Below, piece after piece: positions 47,228-56,212 of a stretch of 64,000 nt of DNA. Numbering within the stretch: the first letter of the stretch is position 1; every line of letters starts with the position of its first letter. Under the pieces are notes generated by a model that was not told where the DNA came from, did not search any database, and saw only the letters and a program-made list of their open reading frames with translations. The position numbers were made by a program, and so were the translations under genes. Origin of the DNA: a virus; IMG/VR virus record IMGVR_UViG_3300017748_000003, positions 1 through 64,000 of that record. One strand, given 5' to 3'.

Positions 47228-48751
47228 TTACCCATCATCTACTGAGCTAATGTGCTTCATGGTTAAAGCCTCATGCACTTGAAGCTCTACATAATTAACC
47301 CAGCAAGGATTACCGGCTACCCTGCTAGCCAACGCTGGTATAAACCCTGGATTATTAGCAGTCATAGTCCCTACCTGAGATGCAGCTAAGACAGCCATAT
47401 ACTTCTCTCTATTATCTCTTGAAGCAGGTAAACAGAACTGAGATAACTGAGAATCGTTTAAAGATAACGTAGAGTAGCCTAATACTTCACGCTTCCAGTA
47501 GACCTTAACTTGACCACACATCTTACTTAAGGTTGAGATCTGTTCATCGTCATCAATGTTAACGTAAAAGGCCGTAGTAAGCTCTTTAAAGTCTTCCCCC
47601 CATAAGCGAGACATAGCTACCTCGTTAGCGTAAAATGGGTCATCTGAGAAACGCATAAGGCTCTCTTCTGTAAAATCATCCCTAAGCTTTACTCTGCCAT
47701 TCTTTATAAGCCATTCAAAAGAGTCCTTACTCATAAAAGACACCGGCTGGTAAAGCCCATTGCGCTCCCTGTCTCTAGCTAAAGCCCACGACCTAGCTAA
47801 ATAATCCTCAATATCTTTATATGGATCACCGATACTAGAGTCTGTAACTACAAGATCAACAGACTGCTGCCAAGTCCTGTTAGAACACTCATCTCTAATA
47901 ACCTGCAACTCATCATCAATGTTGCCGTTTCTCCAATGCTGAGATCGTTCAAAAGGATCGCTATACTCAGGACCCTCCTCTAAATTTACAGGCTTGTAGC
48001 CATTCATCATAGAGTTAAAGCAGCAATCCCATACTACCTCCATGCTGTAATTATTTAGGTCCTCCATCTTCTGAAATGCCCACATTGCTTTAGAAGGTAA
48101 GTGGATAAACTCAGGTCCTATCAAAGAACTCAATGTTGTCTGAGATGCTAGTATAACTGTAGAAGCTACCTTATCATCGCCAAGCTCGTCCTTAATATTA
48201 GCAGCACTCCAACCAGACGCTCCTATAAGAGATCCTGACATACACTGATGAGACACCCAATCAATAGTCTTACGATGATCTTCTGGTAAATCTAAAAGAC
48301 TAATTATGTATTGTAGAGCATCACCACCATTCTCATCGTCATACCCATTACACTCGCTTTTGCCTATCCGTAGGCATTGAGACATAATATGAGGAATGTT
48401 AATATCAGGCTCTCCACCATACTTAGTAGACAGGACCGCTGAAATCTTATTGTCTATGCATATATCTTGAAGCCTTTGACAAAACATAACAGCCCACTCC
48501 ATATCTGGCTGTAGATAATCTGGGTCCTCTTTAGCCCACGCCTCAATGTGTAGCTCTGCCGCCGCTTTAGACCATGCCCATATAATAGGCATAATGTCTC
48601 TACGGCCATAGATAAGCGGGATAACTAAGGAGAAATAAATGTTAAGGTTAGCCCTAGTCATGTGCATTTTAGGGCAATCAGCAGGAGAGTTTACCTCAAC
48701 TCCAAGCTCGTGAATTTCTTTTCCTTCTATAGGTGAATTAATAAGTGGCAT
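47228..48751 (-). CDS. Large protein, unknown
   Basis: A 507-residue protein from the ATG at 48751 (MPLINSPIEGKEIHELGVEV), overlapping the RNase H stop by 14 bases. Longer starts lie entirely in the RNase H gene. No domain recognised. It is a soluble, tryptophan-rich protein with acidic patches. It is the largest unassigned gene in this part of the window. Confidence 0.7.
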   Translation of the reverse strand: MPLINSPIEGKEIHELGVEVNSPADCPKMHMTRANLNIYFSLVIPLIYGRRDIMPIIWAWSKAAAELHIEAWAKEDPDYLQPDMEWAVMFCQRLQDICIDNKISAVLSTKYGGEPDINIPHIMSQCLRIGKSECNGYDDENGGDALQYIISLLDLPEDHRKTIDWVSHQCMSGSLIGASGWSAANIKDELGDDKVASTVILASQTTLSSLIGPEFIHLPSKAMWAFQKMEDLNNYSMEVVWDCCFNSMMNGYKPVNLEEGPEYSDPFERSQHWRNGNIDDELQVIRDECSNRTWQQSVDLVVTDSSIGDPYKDIEDYLARSWALARDRERNGLYQPVSFMSKDSFEWLIKNGRVKLRDDFTEESLMRFSDDPFYANEVAMSRLWGEDFKELTTAFYVNIDDDEQISTLSKMCGQVKVYWKREVLGYSTLSLNDSQLSQFCLPASRDNREKYMAVLAASQVGTMTANNPGFIPALASRVAGNPCWVNYVELQVHEALTMKHISSVDDG

Positions 48752-49277
48752 CAGGGATAGTTTTGCAGTCACTTTTAGGCGACCAATTAGTATGTTGTTG
48801 TGTTCTAGCGTTATTAGCTGCACGGTCTACAAGCTCATTCTCAGGGATTCCAGAATGACCCGGAACCCATCTAAGTTGAAACAATCTGTATTCTGAGTGC
48901 GTGTGAATTAACTTCTCGCCAAGCTCAATAAGTTCTCTGTTCTTAACTTCAGATCCATTAGATGTCCTCCACCCTGAGATCTTCCAAGCATCAACCCAAT
49001 CAGTTAGGGCATTTAAAGCGTATTTAGAATCAGTAAAGATAAGCAGGGGATTAGTATACGAGGGTCCGGAAGGAATAAACTCAAGCGACCTAACGATAGC
49101 TAACAACTCCATCATGTTATTAGTAGCATCATCAAAACTACCGTAACGAACGGCTTGCTTACCTAAGTATGTAACGTAAAACGCCCACCCTCCTTGTCCC
49201 GAAGGATTAGGGTAACAAGACCCGTCAGTATATACTACTACGGTATTTGGATCATCAGCATCTATAAAGTCGCTCAT
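48738..49277 (-). CDS. rnhA: Ribonuclease HI
   Basis: A 179-residue protein. Catalytic carboxylates: YTDGSCYPNPSG (Asp18), NNMMELLAIV (Glu57), FTDSKYAL (Asp83) and WVPGHSGIPENELVDRAAN near residues 135-153. Complete family 1 RNase H. Removes RNA primers or R-loops. Confidence 0.92.
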   Translation of the reverse strand: MSDFIDADDPNTVVVYTDGSCYPNPSGQGGWAFYVTYLGKQAVRYGSFDDATNNMMELLAIVRSLEFIPSGPSYTNPLLIFTDSKYALNALTDWVDAWKISGWRTSNGSEVKNRELIELGEKLIHTHSEYRLFQLRWVPGHSGIPENELVDRAANNARTQQHTNWSPKSDCKTIPDATY

Positions 49278-49285
49278 AATTATAA

Positions 49286-49324
49286 AACCCAGCCCCGTTT
49301 GTATAAGACAGCAGGGGCTGGGTT
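49286..49324 (-). terminator. Rho-independent terminator
   Basis: AACCCAGCCCC (49286-49296) pairs perfectly with GGGGCTGGGTT (49314-49324). The minus strand reads on into TTTTATAATT. It ends the transcript of the 331-residue gene and lies just before the RNase H ATG. Confidence 0.87.
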
Positions 49325-49343
49325 CTTGTCCAGCTTAAATTAA

Positions 49344-50339
49344 CTACCCTTCCTCTGGAGCGTTGTGAACTGCAATCCACTCCGTAATTATATGATCCAT
49401 ACAGGCAGACTCGGTAGCCTCAGCACCGATAACCTCCCTAGCAGTATCAAACGCCTTGCGCCAATTAGTAGCCATATCCTCAGGAGCAGCTAGATGGAAA
49501 GTCTCCACCTTAGCAGTCTGACGAGAGCCATGCACCGACCCTTCAGTATCATTGCTGACCAACTCCTCGGTAACATAATCGTGAAGCTCGACCGCAGTAT
49601 GATCCTTAGCCTTCTTAAGCCAATCACCTACGTTATCCTTAGTAAGATGCTCTTTAAGGGGGATAAGCTCTCTTAGCTTAGTCCACCCTACCTTAGCAAT
49701 AGCAGACTCAGTAGTAATCTGCGAGAAGCACTCGTAGATATTAACGTAGTAATCAGCAGTCCTAGGGGCTAAACCTAGCTCGTCCTTAACATACTGATTA
49801 AACCCCGTAAGGTCTGATCCGTAAACAGGAACCTCAATGCCTTCGTCATTCTCTTCTACAACTTCAGAGTGAAGATTATTACGCTTAATAAAGGCCAAGA
49901 TACCTCCTAACACCCAGACCGTCTTCTCCTTACGCTCAGCGTAATCATAAGCTGCATCAAGGGCATCTCCTTTGTGCTCCTTCAAAGCAGCAGTAATGGA
50001 TGCGGTCTTCTTAAACTTAGGAACAACGCTTTCCAGCAACTCATCTGCTTCCTCCTCTAAGACTTTTGCCTCATCCTCTAAAACTTCTGCTTCGGACTCT
50101 AAGTCTTCTGCCGACTTCTCTTCAGCTTTTGGCTTTTCCTTTAGAACCTCAAACTCTTCAGAATCTAAAGAGTCTTCAATCCCATCCTTACCCTCTACAT
50201 TATAAAGGTCTTCCTCTGGGTCGTAGCCTGTAACAGTAAGCATAGCCCCCGCTTCTAAATCGCCTTCGGGCATACCCTCTGCGTATTTAATGAACTTAAC
50301 CTTAGTCCCATCGGGAATAATCTGTTTCTTTTTTGCCAT
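49344..50339 (-). CDS. Acidic-linker DNA-binding-like protein, unknown
   Basis: A 331-residue protein from the ATG at 50339 (MAKKKQIIPDGTKVKFIKYA). Residues 1-60 look like a small SH3/KOW-type beta domain. Residues about 70-105 are a Glu-rich helix. From about 115 it is helical, with GLAPRTADYYVNIYECF as a possible helix-turn-helix. It has its own promoter and terminator, so it is a single-gene transcript, probably abundant. Function unknown. Confidence 0.67.
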   Translation of the reverse strand: MAKKKQIIPDGTKVKFIKYAEGMPEGDLEAGAMLTVTGYDPEEDLYNVEGKDGIEDSLDSEEFEVLKEKPKAEEKSAEDLESEAEVLEDEAKVLEEEADELLESVVPKFKKTASITAALKEHKGDALDAAYDYAERKEKTVWVLGGILAFIKRNNLHSEVVEENDEGIEVPVYGSDLTGFNQYVKDELGLAPRTADYYVNIYECFSQITTESAIAKVGWTKLRELIPLKEHLTKDNVGDWLKKAKDHTAVELHDYVTEELVSNDTEGSVHGSRQTAKVETFHLAAPEDMATNWRKAFDTAREVIGAEATESACMDHIITEWIAVHNAPEEG

Positions 50340-50399
50340 ATTGTATTGTTGGTAGTGTTTATTAAGTGGTAGCCGGAACACCCAGCATTCACGAGAAAG

Positions 50400-50428
50400 A
50401 CTATAGCACAGCGCGGGAATGTTTGCAA
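50400..50428 (-). promoter_or_regulatory. TTGCAA-family promoter
   Basis: TTGCAA (50428-50423), N17 ending TGTGC, TATAGT (50405-50400). Leader of about 55 bases. Confidence 0.77.
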
Positions 50429-50454
50429 GCACTTTTTTACTTACAGTCAAACAA

Positions 50455-50471
50455 TTTGCACGAATTGCAAA
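50455..50471 (-). promoter_or_regulatory. TTTGCAC-type palindrome, copy 18
   Basis: TTTGCAC-GAA-TTGCAAA directly after the HNH gene stop codon, upstream of a TTGCAA promoter. Confidence 0.6.
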
Positions 50472-50894
50472 TCATCTTCTTGTTCTTTTAGCCTTAGCCA
50501 GCGTTACTCCTTTGCGTTGGAGCCTCTCTGCTTTACTCTTTCTGTCGTGACAGTTCTTGCAGAGAGCTTGGAAACCTTCAACCTCTACAAACATCCTTTC
50601 AATGTAAGTATCCCAATCAACAAAACCTGTATTAGGATCTACCACTGGCTTAATATGATCTGCTCTCATCTCGCTCTGAGGGAACAAATCATCGCACATA
50701 GAACACTTATGAAGTTTACACATTCTACCCGTTTTAGGGTTAGGGCCTCTGCTAACAAAAGCTCTCTTAATGCATAAATACTTAGGACCCCATCTAGTTG
50801 AAGCATTACGGATAGCAGACGTAATGAAGCTACGAAACCGCGCCTCAGTCCACTGATTTGTATTCCTAGTTTTTGGGCCTCCTAATGGCATCAC
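50472..50894 (-). CDS. HNH endonuclease-like protein
   Basis: A 140-residue protein. CSMCDDLFP and ADHIKPVVD, then GFQALCKNCHDRKSKAERLQ form a complete HNH with four zinc Cys residues. Strongly basic. It could be a packaging or recombination nuclease, or a free-standing homing type. Confidence 0.8.
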   Translation of the reverse strand: MMPLGGPKTRNTNQWTEARFRSFITSAIRNASTRWGPKYLCIKRAFVSRGPNPKTGRMCKLHKCSMCDDLFPQSEMRADHIKPVVDPNTGFVDWDTYIERMFVEVEGFQALCKNCHDRKSKAERLQRKGVTLAKAKRTRR

Positions 50895-51808
50895 TCTCTA
50901 GCGAAACAAGCTACACACTGATCACAGTTCTTCGCAGTTGAAGTTATTGGGGTATTACACGAATCTAAACGTAAAGGGAGCCGTGGTAAGTTTTTAGAGC
51001 CTTTAGCAGCAGCCCTCCAATCCCTCACACGCTCAGCCTTACCCCACATATTATCAAGAGTATCAAGAATCATCTTATCGGGCTTAACGTGAAACTCCTT
51101 ATACGGTCTAGCTCTAAAATCTTTAGCTACATAAACCACAGAAACTTCATCATCAGTATCATACACCGAAGATGCCATTCTCTGATAACTTGCAGCTTGA
51201 ATAATATGATCCGGTTTTGGCCTATCTAAAGTATCAAACTCTTTTGCGGCTATAGATTTAATCTCAACTACACGCTTCTTCTTAGTATCTGGTCTTATAT
51301 AAATAAGATCTGGGTTTCCTACGATCATGTAATCGTAATCCCATACAGGTATTTCTCTAAACCTATCAGCAGGATACCCACACTTTTGGCAAACTTCACC
51401 AGTAAATTCTCCTTCAACCTCCAAATCACCACAACGGCATACCCATTTAGCTAAAACATTCTTATGTCCAACGTTTGATATAAAAGAAGTTCTAACATGA
51501 TGTTCAGCGGCACGACCCAAAGCCCATATAATCCTCATCGCAGACATAACCTGTCTAGTAGCTTCTCCGGTTATCCCTTTAAGAATTTCTCTGCGCTCAC
51601 ACATACCTATCAGAGAAGACAGGTGAATATAGTCAGAGCCTCCGCGCATTACATCAGGAGATGAGTCAGCCTGTAAAACCTTCCCGATAAAATAGTTATC
51701 GCCATGCTCATCCTCAGACCTAACTGGTGTCGGAATAGGCGGGGATTCTATAGAAGGTTTAGGCGTATCTCCATTAAGCCTAGACTCAAGCTTGTTAATT
51801 AAAGCCAT
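50891..51808 (-). CDS. Cas4-like Fe-S PD-(D/E)XK exonuclease
   Basis: A 305-residue protein. Nuclease core: VGNPDLIYIRPD, then VVEIKS, with QAASYQRM in the following helix. Cys70 (IGMCERR) together with the C-terminal CNTPITSTAKNCDQCVACF cysteines would ligate a 4Fe-4S cluster, as in Cas4 and AddB. An internal WVCRCG...CQKCG pair may bind zinc. A recombination role beside RecA is likely. Confidence 0.72.
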   Translation of the reverse strand: MALINKLESRLNGDTPKPSIESPPIPTPVRSEDEHGDNYFIGKVLQADSSPDVMRGGSDYIHLSSLIGMCERREILKGITGEATRQVMSAMRIIWALGRAAEHHVRTSFISNVGHKNVLAKWVCRCGDLEVEGEFTGEVCQKCGYPADRFREIPVWDYDYMIVGNPDLIYIRPDTKKKRVVEIKSIAAKEFDTLDRPKPDHIIQAASYQRMASSVYDTDDEVSVVYVAKDFRARPYKEFHVKPDKMILDTLDNMWGKAERVRDWRAAAKGSKNLPRLPLRLDSCNTPITSTAKNCDQCVACFARE

Positions 51809-52148
51809 CAGTAAGTGCGTCTAAGACATAAGTAGGGACTACAGCAAGTTCGTGTAATCTACGTCCTTGATCATCAATAAACTCAACTACGATAGCAGGG
51901 ACCTCACCATTAGGCAAGGCTGCTCCCTCAATCTTATTTACTATCTCTTGAGTAACCGAGAAAGATTTATTCTTAGTGGTCTTAGCCTCAATACGGACAA
52001 CCTTTTCTACGCGAACATCGCCTTTCTCATTACCAGATCCTGAGCCTCGTGTAACTCTACCGCCTACCCTATCGGCAATCTCACTCTCTTGCTTAGGGGA
52101 TCTAGCATGAGAATTAGATTGAAACCTTTTACGCTTAGGTGTCTTCAT
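51795..52148 (-). CDS. PD-(D/E)XK nuclease, Holliday junction resolvase-like
   Basis: A 117-residue protein from the ATG at 52148 (MKTPKRKRFQSNSHARSPKQ). GGRVTRGSGSGNEKGDVRV then RIEAKTTKNKSFSV give the D...E-x-K nuclease core of small phage resolvase-like proteins. Overlaps the Cas4-like gene. Probably cuts branched DNA. Confidence 0.72.
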   Translation of the reverse strand: MKTPKRKRFQSNSHARSPKQESEIADRVGGRVTRGSGSGNEKGDVRVEKVVRIEAKTTKNKSFSVTQEIVNKIEGAALPNGEVPAIVVEFIDDQGRRLHELAVVPTYVLDALTDGFN

Positions 52149-52152
52149 ACAA

Positions 52153-52698
52153 TTAAAACGGGCAGTTAGAATCTGTATCAGACCCCCAATCAATATCAGA
52201 TAAAGTTGACTGATCTATCCAATCATCCTCCTCTGGGCTTTCACTAGAAGGGAGACCTATGCCTATTTCATGCAGCATAACCCAACGGCCATCACCTAAC
52301 TGAATTTTTTTCTCGTAACACCCTTTTCTAGAGTTTTCGGAGGCAGTAATAACTCTTACGTTTTCTACCGAATAACCTAACCTAGCGTTAATTCTATCTA
52401 TATGTAACTGCTCGGCTCCACGACCCTTTGCATCAAGGTATCCACTAGCTTCAGCTATAGCCATAAATTCATCGTAGGTAAGACTAAACGATATATTTTT
52501 CCTAGAAGCGCGGGACTTAACCTGATGATAAGAGTTACGTCCAGGATTCCTAACTCTCCAAACACGCTGCTTGCATTTAGAGCAAAGCTTACGGTGCTTA
52601 AGATGCGGGTTTCTACAGTGCTTTACAGCGCAAAGCCTACCTTTATCGTGCTCAACCAGAGTAACAATATCTTCAAGAGGAATGTCAATCTCAGCCAT
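52153..52698 (-). CDS. HNH-like zinc protein
   Basis: A 181-residue protein. CAVKHCRNPH and CSKCKQRVWR near residues 23-47 form a zinc site. LHIDRINARLGYSVENVRVI (about 98-117) is the HNH-type core seen in many phage proteins. The last 40 residues are acidic. Homing or repair nuclease; the operon position argues for recombination. Confidence 0.65.
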   Translation of the reverse strand: MAEIDIPLEDIVTLVEHDKGRLCAVKHCRNPHLKHRKLCSKCKQRVWRVRNPGRNSYHQVKSRASRKNISFSLTYDEFMAIAEASGYLDAKGRGAEQLHIDRINARLGYSVENVRVITASENSRKGCYEKKIQLGDGRWVMLHEIGIGLPSSESPEEDDWIDQSTLSDIDWGSDTDSNCPF

Positions 52699-52716
52699 CT
52701 AATTAAGCTTTAATGA

Positions 52717-53889
52717 CTACGATACCTCTTTCAGCTTAACTAACCTGCCTATATGAGAAGTAAGATACCCGTCAGGCGGTAACGCATTAAGACCTTTCAT
52801 TTCTCTCTGATGCGAAATAATAGATCTAGCCAGAGTATCACGCTCTTCTTCATGCTCTTGAAGAAACTCTGATATTTCAGAGAGCCTACCAAACTTTGTG
52901 CTATTAGTCTCTTTAGTAAGGCATTTCCAAGAAGAGCCGCCTCCTGTAATAAAGCCCATCTTCTTACCGTAAGTCATAATCTGATGAACATTATCATAAG
53001 CCCCTTGCTCTAACCCCGCCTCATTATCGGGGTTTAGTATAAGCTGCCATGCACCTTCTTTAATAGATGCGCCATGCTTAGTTTTCTCAAGCTTAAATAA
53101 CTGCTCGTCATACTCAGGAACATCAATACCCATGCTATCCTTACCCATAACTGTCTTAGCTAATGCAAGCTTAATCTTGGTAGTAGGTATGTGATTAATC
53201 TGCCTACCTCCGGGTAACGTGTAAGGAGACCCTAATACGAATCCTACCTTCATACGATATTGATTAACCATCCAAGGTGTAACGAAATGACCTTTACGCT
53301 TTTCAGCGTTACCTGTGCCTATCCATTTCTGGCATAGCTTACCCATAAGCCTTGGAAGCTGAGCCATTGTATCGTCCTCTGCTGACTTCTGTAAAATCTG
53401 CATAGGAATACACCCGGGAATTGAATCAATAAGAACGACACCCATAGAGGGTATCTGAAGCCAATCCTCAAAGAAGTCTACGGCCTCCTCTCCTGTCTCA
53501 GGCTGAGTAACTAGCATCCTAGTAGTATCAACCCCAAGCTTAGCACCCCAATCTGGATCATAAAGACCCTCAGAGTCTATCAAACCTACTATTCGGTCTG
53601 GATTCTTTTTCTGGTATTGTGCCAAGCCTTTAAGAAGAAGGGTTGATTTTCCCGTAGATTCTTTGCCGTAAGCCATAGTAGGAAACGACTGAGGAAATCC
53701 TCCTAATAACGCTAAATCAAGTATAAACGATCCTGTAGGTATATGATTACACCTAGGTAATTGATCTCCTCTAAGAACAGCACCCTTGCCAGATCTCTTC
53801 TCTGCCCTATGTATAGCTTCTAACGCATCCTCTGGTAAACCTGATGCCCGTATTGTTGTTGCTCTTCTCTTTCTTACTGTAGTTGCCAT
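52717..53889 (-). CDS. RecA/UvsX-like recombinase
   Basis: A 390-residue protein. Walker A GKESTGKST (75-83), Walker B VVLIDSIPG near residue 150, and the C-terminal block KTKHGASIKEGAW typical of RecA-type cores. An N-terminal basic extension is present. It should form filaments on ssDNA for recombination with the adjacent nucleases and SSB-like protein. Confidence 0.87.
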   Translation of the reverse strand: MATTVRKRRATTIRASGLPEDALEAIHRAEKRSGKGAVLRGDQLPRCNHIPTGSFILDLALLGGFPQSFPTMAYGKESTGKSTLLLKGLAQYQKKNPDRIVGLIDSEGLYDPDWGAKLGVDTTRMLVTQPETGEEAVDFFEDWLQIPSMGVVLIDSIPGCIPMQILQKSAEDDTMAQLPRLMGKLCQKWIGTGNAEKRKGHFVTPWMVNQYRMKVGFVLGSPYTLPGGRQINHIPTTKIKLALAKTVMGKDSMGIDVPEYDEQLFKLEKTKHGASIKEGAWQLILNPDNEAGLEQGAYDNVHQIMTYGKKMGFITGGGSSWKCLTKETNSTKFGRLSEISEFLQEHEEERDTLARSIISHQREMKGLNALPPDGYLTSHIGRLVKLKEVS

Positions 53890-53905
53890 AAATGTAACTG
53901 TGTTC

Positions 53906-53922
53906 TTTGCACGGTGTGCGAA
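53906..53922 (-). promoter_or_regulatory. TTTGCAC-type palindrome, copy 19
   Basis: TTTGCAC-GGT-GTGCGAA in the gap between the small upstream gene stop and the recA ATG (17 bases away). No clear -10 or -35. Confidence 0.6.
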
Positions 53923-54225
53923 TCAATTTTCCGCTCCTTCCATAGCTTTATCGTATTCTTCGTCTAAGTATTTCTCCACCAGAGCGGAAGCTCTTTCCTT
54001 AGCCTCGTCATAATCCTTGTCGGTTACACCGCACGGAACTACAACATTAACGTGAACTTTCACAAAATCGAACTCGCTTACTTTCTTAGTAAGCCCACCT
54101 CCGACTTCTACTGATCCTAATTCGCCCTCAGTCTCTTTGCCCGTCACTTCAAAGCTAACAGGACTTGTCCCCGTTGTAGCTTCTCCATGCTTGACAGACC
54201 TTCTTGATCTCTTTGCTGTTGTCAT
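53923..54225 (-). CDS. Small protein before recA, unknown
   Basis: A 100-residue protein (MTTAKRSRRSVKHGEATTGT). Basic start, acidic helical end. Shares one base with the neighbouring stop. No family recognised. Conserved position suggests a link to recombination. Confidence 0.65.
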   Translation of the reverse strand: MTTAKRSRRSVKHGEATTGTSPVSFEVTGKETEGELGSVEVGGGLTKKVSEFDFVKVHVNVVVPCGVTDKDYDEAKERASALVEKYLDEEYDKAMEGAEN

Positions 54226-54779
54226 TATTTATTAAGCTCGGTCATCTTCTCATGTAATTCTATGATAACCAAATTATCGGTTGCCCTAAAAGCCGAACGT
54301 CCTGCAAGACCATCCCTAAGAACTCTAGCTAATCCATCAGCCTCCTTAACAGTAAAAACTCTCTGGCCTTCTACAGTAGAACGTGTAGGTCTTGGAAATT
54401 TGTTAGACTCAATCCAACCAGACAATACTTTAGGAACAATACCTATAACCTCTGCCATCTTGTCTATAGTAAGAACCTTCTTAGATCTAGTAGAGCTACC
54501 TATCTTCATCTTCCTAGTAACCGTAAAGGCCGCAGCGTTACCTGCGTGACCCCCAAATCCTTTAGCTTCAAAGCTACCTGTAGAATCTCTGTAAGATTTA
54601 CGAGAACGCTTAATACACTTGCGCCGATACTCTGCATCTTTCTCGTAACGCTCTCGCCTAACTTTAAGATATTTCTTCTGATATTCCTTATTACGCTTCC
54701 TACGAGCCTCATCAGCTTCTTCTTGTGTAGCGTATTTTCTTGGCCTACCGGGACCCGCCTGTTTGTTACTTGCACTCAT
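54225..54779 (-). CDS. Winged-helix (MerR-type) DNA-binding protein
   Basis: A 184-residue protein. The N-terminal 60 residues are Lys/Arg-rich (GRPRKYAT AT-hook-like). LTIDKMAEVIGIVPKVLSGW, then VEGQRVFTVKEADGL (about residues 103-150) is a winged-helix of the MerR/excisionase type. It is the second HTH protein and a possible regulator of the phage-wide sites. It overlaps the helicase gene start. Confidence 0.68.
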   Translation of the reverse strand: MSASNKQAGPGRPRKYATQEEADEARRKRNKEYQKKYLKVRRERYEKDAEYRRKCIKRSRKSYRDSTGSFEAKGFGGHAGNAAAFTVTRKMKIGSSTRSKKVLTIDKMAEVIGIVPKVLSGWIESNKFPRPTRSTVEGQRVFTVKEADGLARVLRDGLAGRSAFRATDNLVIIELHEKMTELNK

Positions 54780-56167
54780 ATTGAACTATATTTTATCTTC
54801 TTTAAAGTAATGTTGCCATCATTCTCATACCCCCTAAGTCTAGCCCTAGCATAACCTTGAAACTTATTAATGCCTGTATCTGTAATAGAGAACCATATAG
54901 GATCAGGTTTATCTGGGTGTGGCCTTCGTGCCCTACCTATAGCTTGAATACCGTCAGCTATTGGAAGTGCTTCTACGCCAGCATCTATACGTGGTATATC
55001 AACACCTTCCTTCATCATAGCATAAGTTGCAACAATAATCGGACACGATTCTTTGACAGTCTTTAAGTAACTCTGTTTATTCTTAGTTTCATTACCTTCC
55101 TCGTCTACACGAACCCCACAGAACTGACCAATATCTTCCCAAGGTATTCCTTCTGCTGCTAACAATCGTGATAACCGATGAACGTGCTCGTTAAACCTAG
55201 TAAGGAACAGCCCGTTTCTACCCTCATCATAAAATCTAACTCCAAGCTTAACCAGCATAGCGTTCCTATCTTCTAGGCGAGCCAAGTATTGCATACCTTT
55301 AACATCGCTTCTGCACTTATCAATCCATCTAACCCCATAATGAGGATAACTAACATTATAACAGGTAATACCAAGTCCTTCTTGTTTAGAATTTACTCTA
55401 ACAGGACCAAAATAATTAAACACTAAATCATCGCACCCGTCTTTCCTCTTAGGGGTAGCCGATACTGCAAGCTTATAGCTAGCGTGAAACAGCGGCATTG
55501 TCTTAGAAAACTCAGCGGCCCCAAGCCTATGACACTCATCCCAGCAGACAAAACCAAAATACCTGTAAAACTCTTCAGAGTATTCCTTAAGAAATAAATT
55601 ATGTAAAACTACAGTAACTAAATACTTCCCCTTCCAATCTTCCTTACCCGCTCCTACAGATCCAATCTCAGACCTATCTAACCCTAAGTGATTAACAGCT
55701 TCGTCTTGCCACTGATCAGCCAAAACATTAGAAGGCACAATAATAAGTGCTGGCCTAGAGAACTCGCCTATAGCGTTAAGAGCGGTAACTGTCTTTCCAG
55801 ATCCAGTAGGGGCGCACGCTAATACAGTGTAATTGTCTTCTAATGCTTTAATAACGTCATTAAAGAATTTTTCCTGACCGGGTTGAGCCTTAGGATGCTT
55901 AGGATCAGGTCGTTTACGAACGGGAATCTTGTGCTCGCCTAGAGACAAGTTATCGTCAAACTTTAATTCGCTAAACCTATCAAGCCCAAAGTTTATCGGA
56001 ACTCCTATCTCTCCATCCTTCTCTTTCCAATTATAGATAGGGTCATTAGCCGCCTCAGTCATATAATCAGGAGGCGGTTGTATAGTAAGTCTACTCAATG
56101 CTACGTCTAATCTCCCAGCCGGAACTTCCTCCGGCCTAAACCATAACATAGAATCTAACCTAGCCAT
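54776..56167 (-). CDS. SF2 helicase (UvsW-like)
   Basis: A 463-residue protein from the ATG at 56167 (MARLDSMLWFRPEEV), preceded by GGGGGTGG. Walker A APTGSGKT (119-126), DECH box (210-213), SATP (236-239) and motif VI QAIGRARRPHP near residue 415. Likely branch migration or annealing helicase in recombination-dependent replication. Confidence 0.87.
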   Translation of the reverse strand: MARLDSMLWFRPEEVPAGRLDVALSRLTIQPPPDYMTEAANDPIYNWKEKDGEIGVPINFGLDRFSELKFDDNLSLGEHKIPVRKRPDPKHPKAQPGQEKFFNDVIKALEDNYTVLACAPTGSGKTVTALNAIGEFSRPALIIVPSNVLADQWQDEAVNHLGLDRSEIGSVGAGKEDWKGKYLVTVVLHNLFLKEYSEEFYRYFGFVCWDECHRLGAAEFSKTMPLFHASYKLAVSATPKRKDGCDDLVFNYFGPVRVNSKQEGLGITCYNVSYPHYGVRWIDKCRSDVKGMQYLARLEDRNAMLVKLGVRFYDEGRNGLFLTRFNEHVHRLSRLLAAEGIPWEDIGQFCGVRVDEEGNETKNKQSYLKTVKESCPIIVATYAMMKEGVDIPRIDAGVEALPIADGIQAIGRARRPHPDKPDPIWFSITDTGINKFQGYARARLRGYENDGNITLKKIKYSSI

Positions 56168-56181
56168 AACAACCACCCCCT

Positions 56182-56210
56182 AATATAATTTGCACACAGT
56201 GCGAATCAGA
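56182..56210 (-). promoter_or_regulatory. Palindrome copy 20 with TATATT box
   Basis: TTTGCAC-ACA-GTGCGAA (56189-56205). A TATATT (56187-56182) lies one base downstream on the minus strand, so the site again covers the -35/-10 spacer. The -35 (TCT-GAT) is poor. Confidence 0.55.
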
Positions 56211-56212
56211 CC

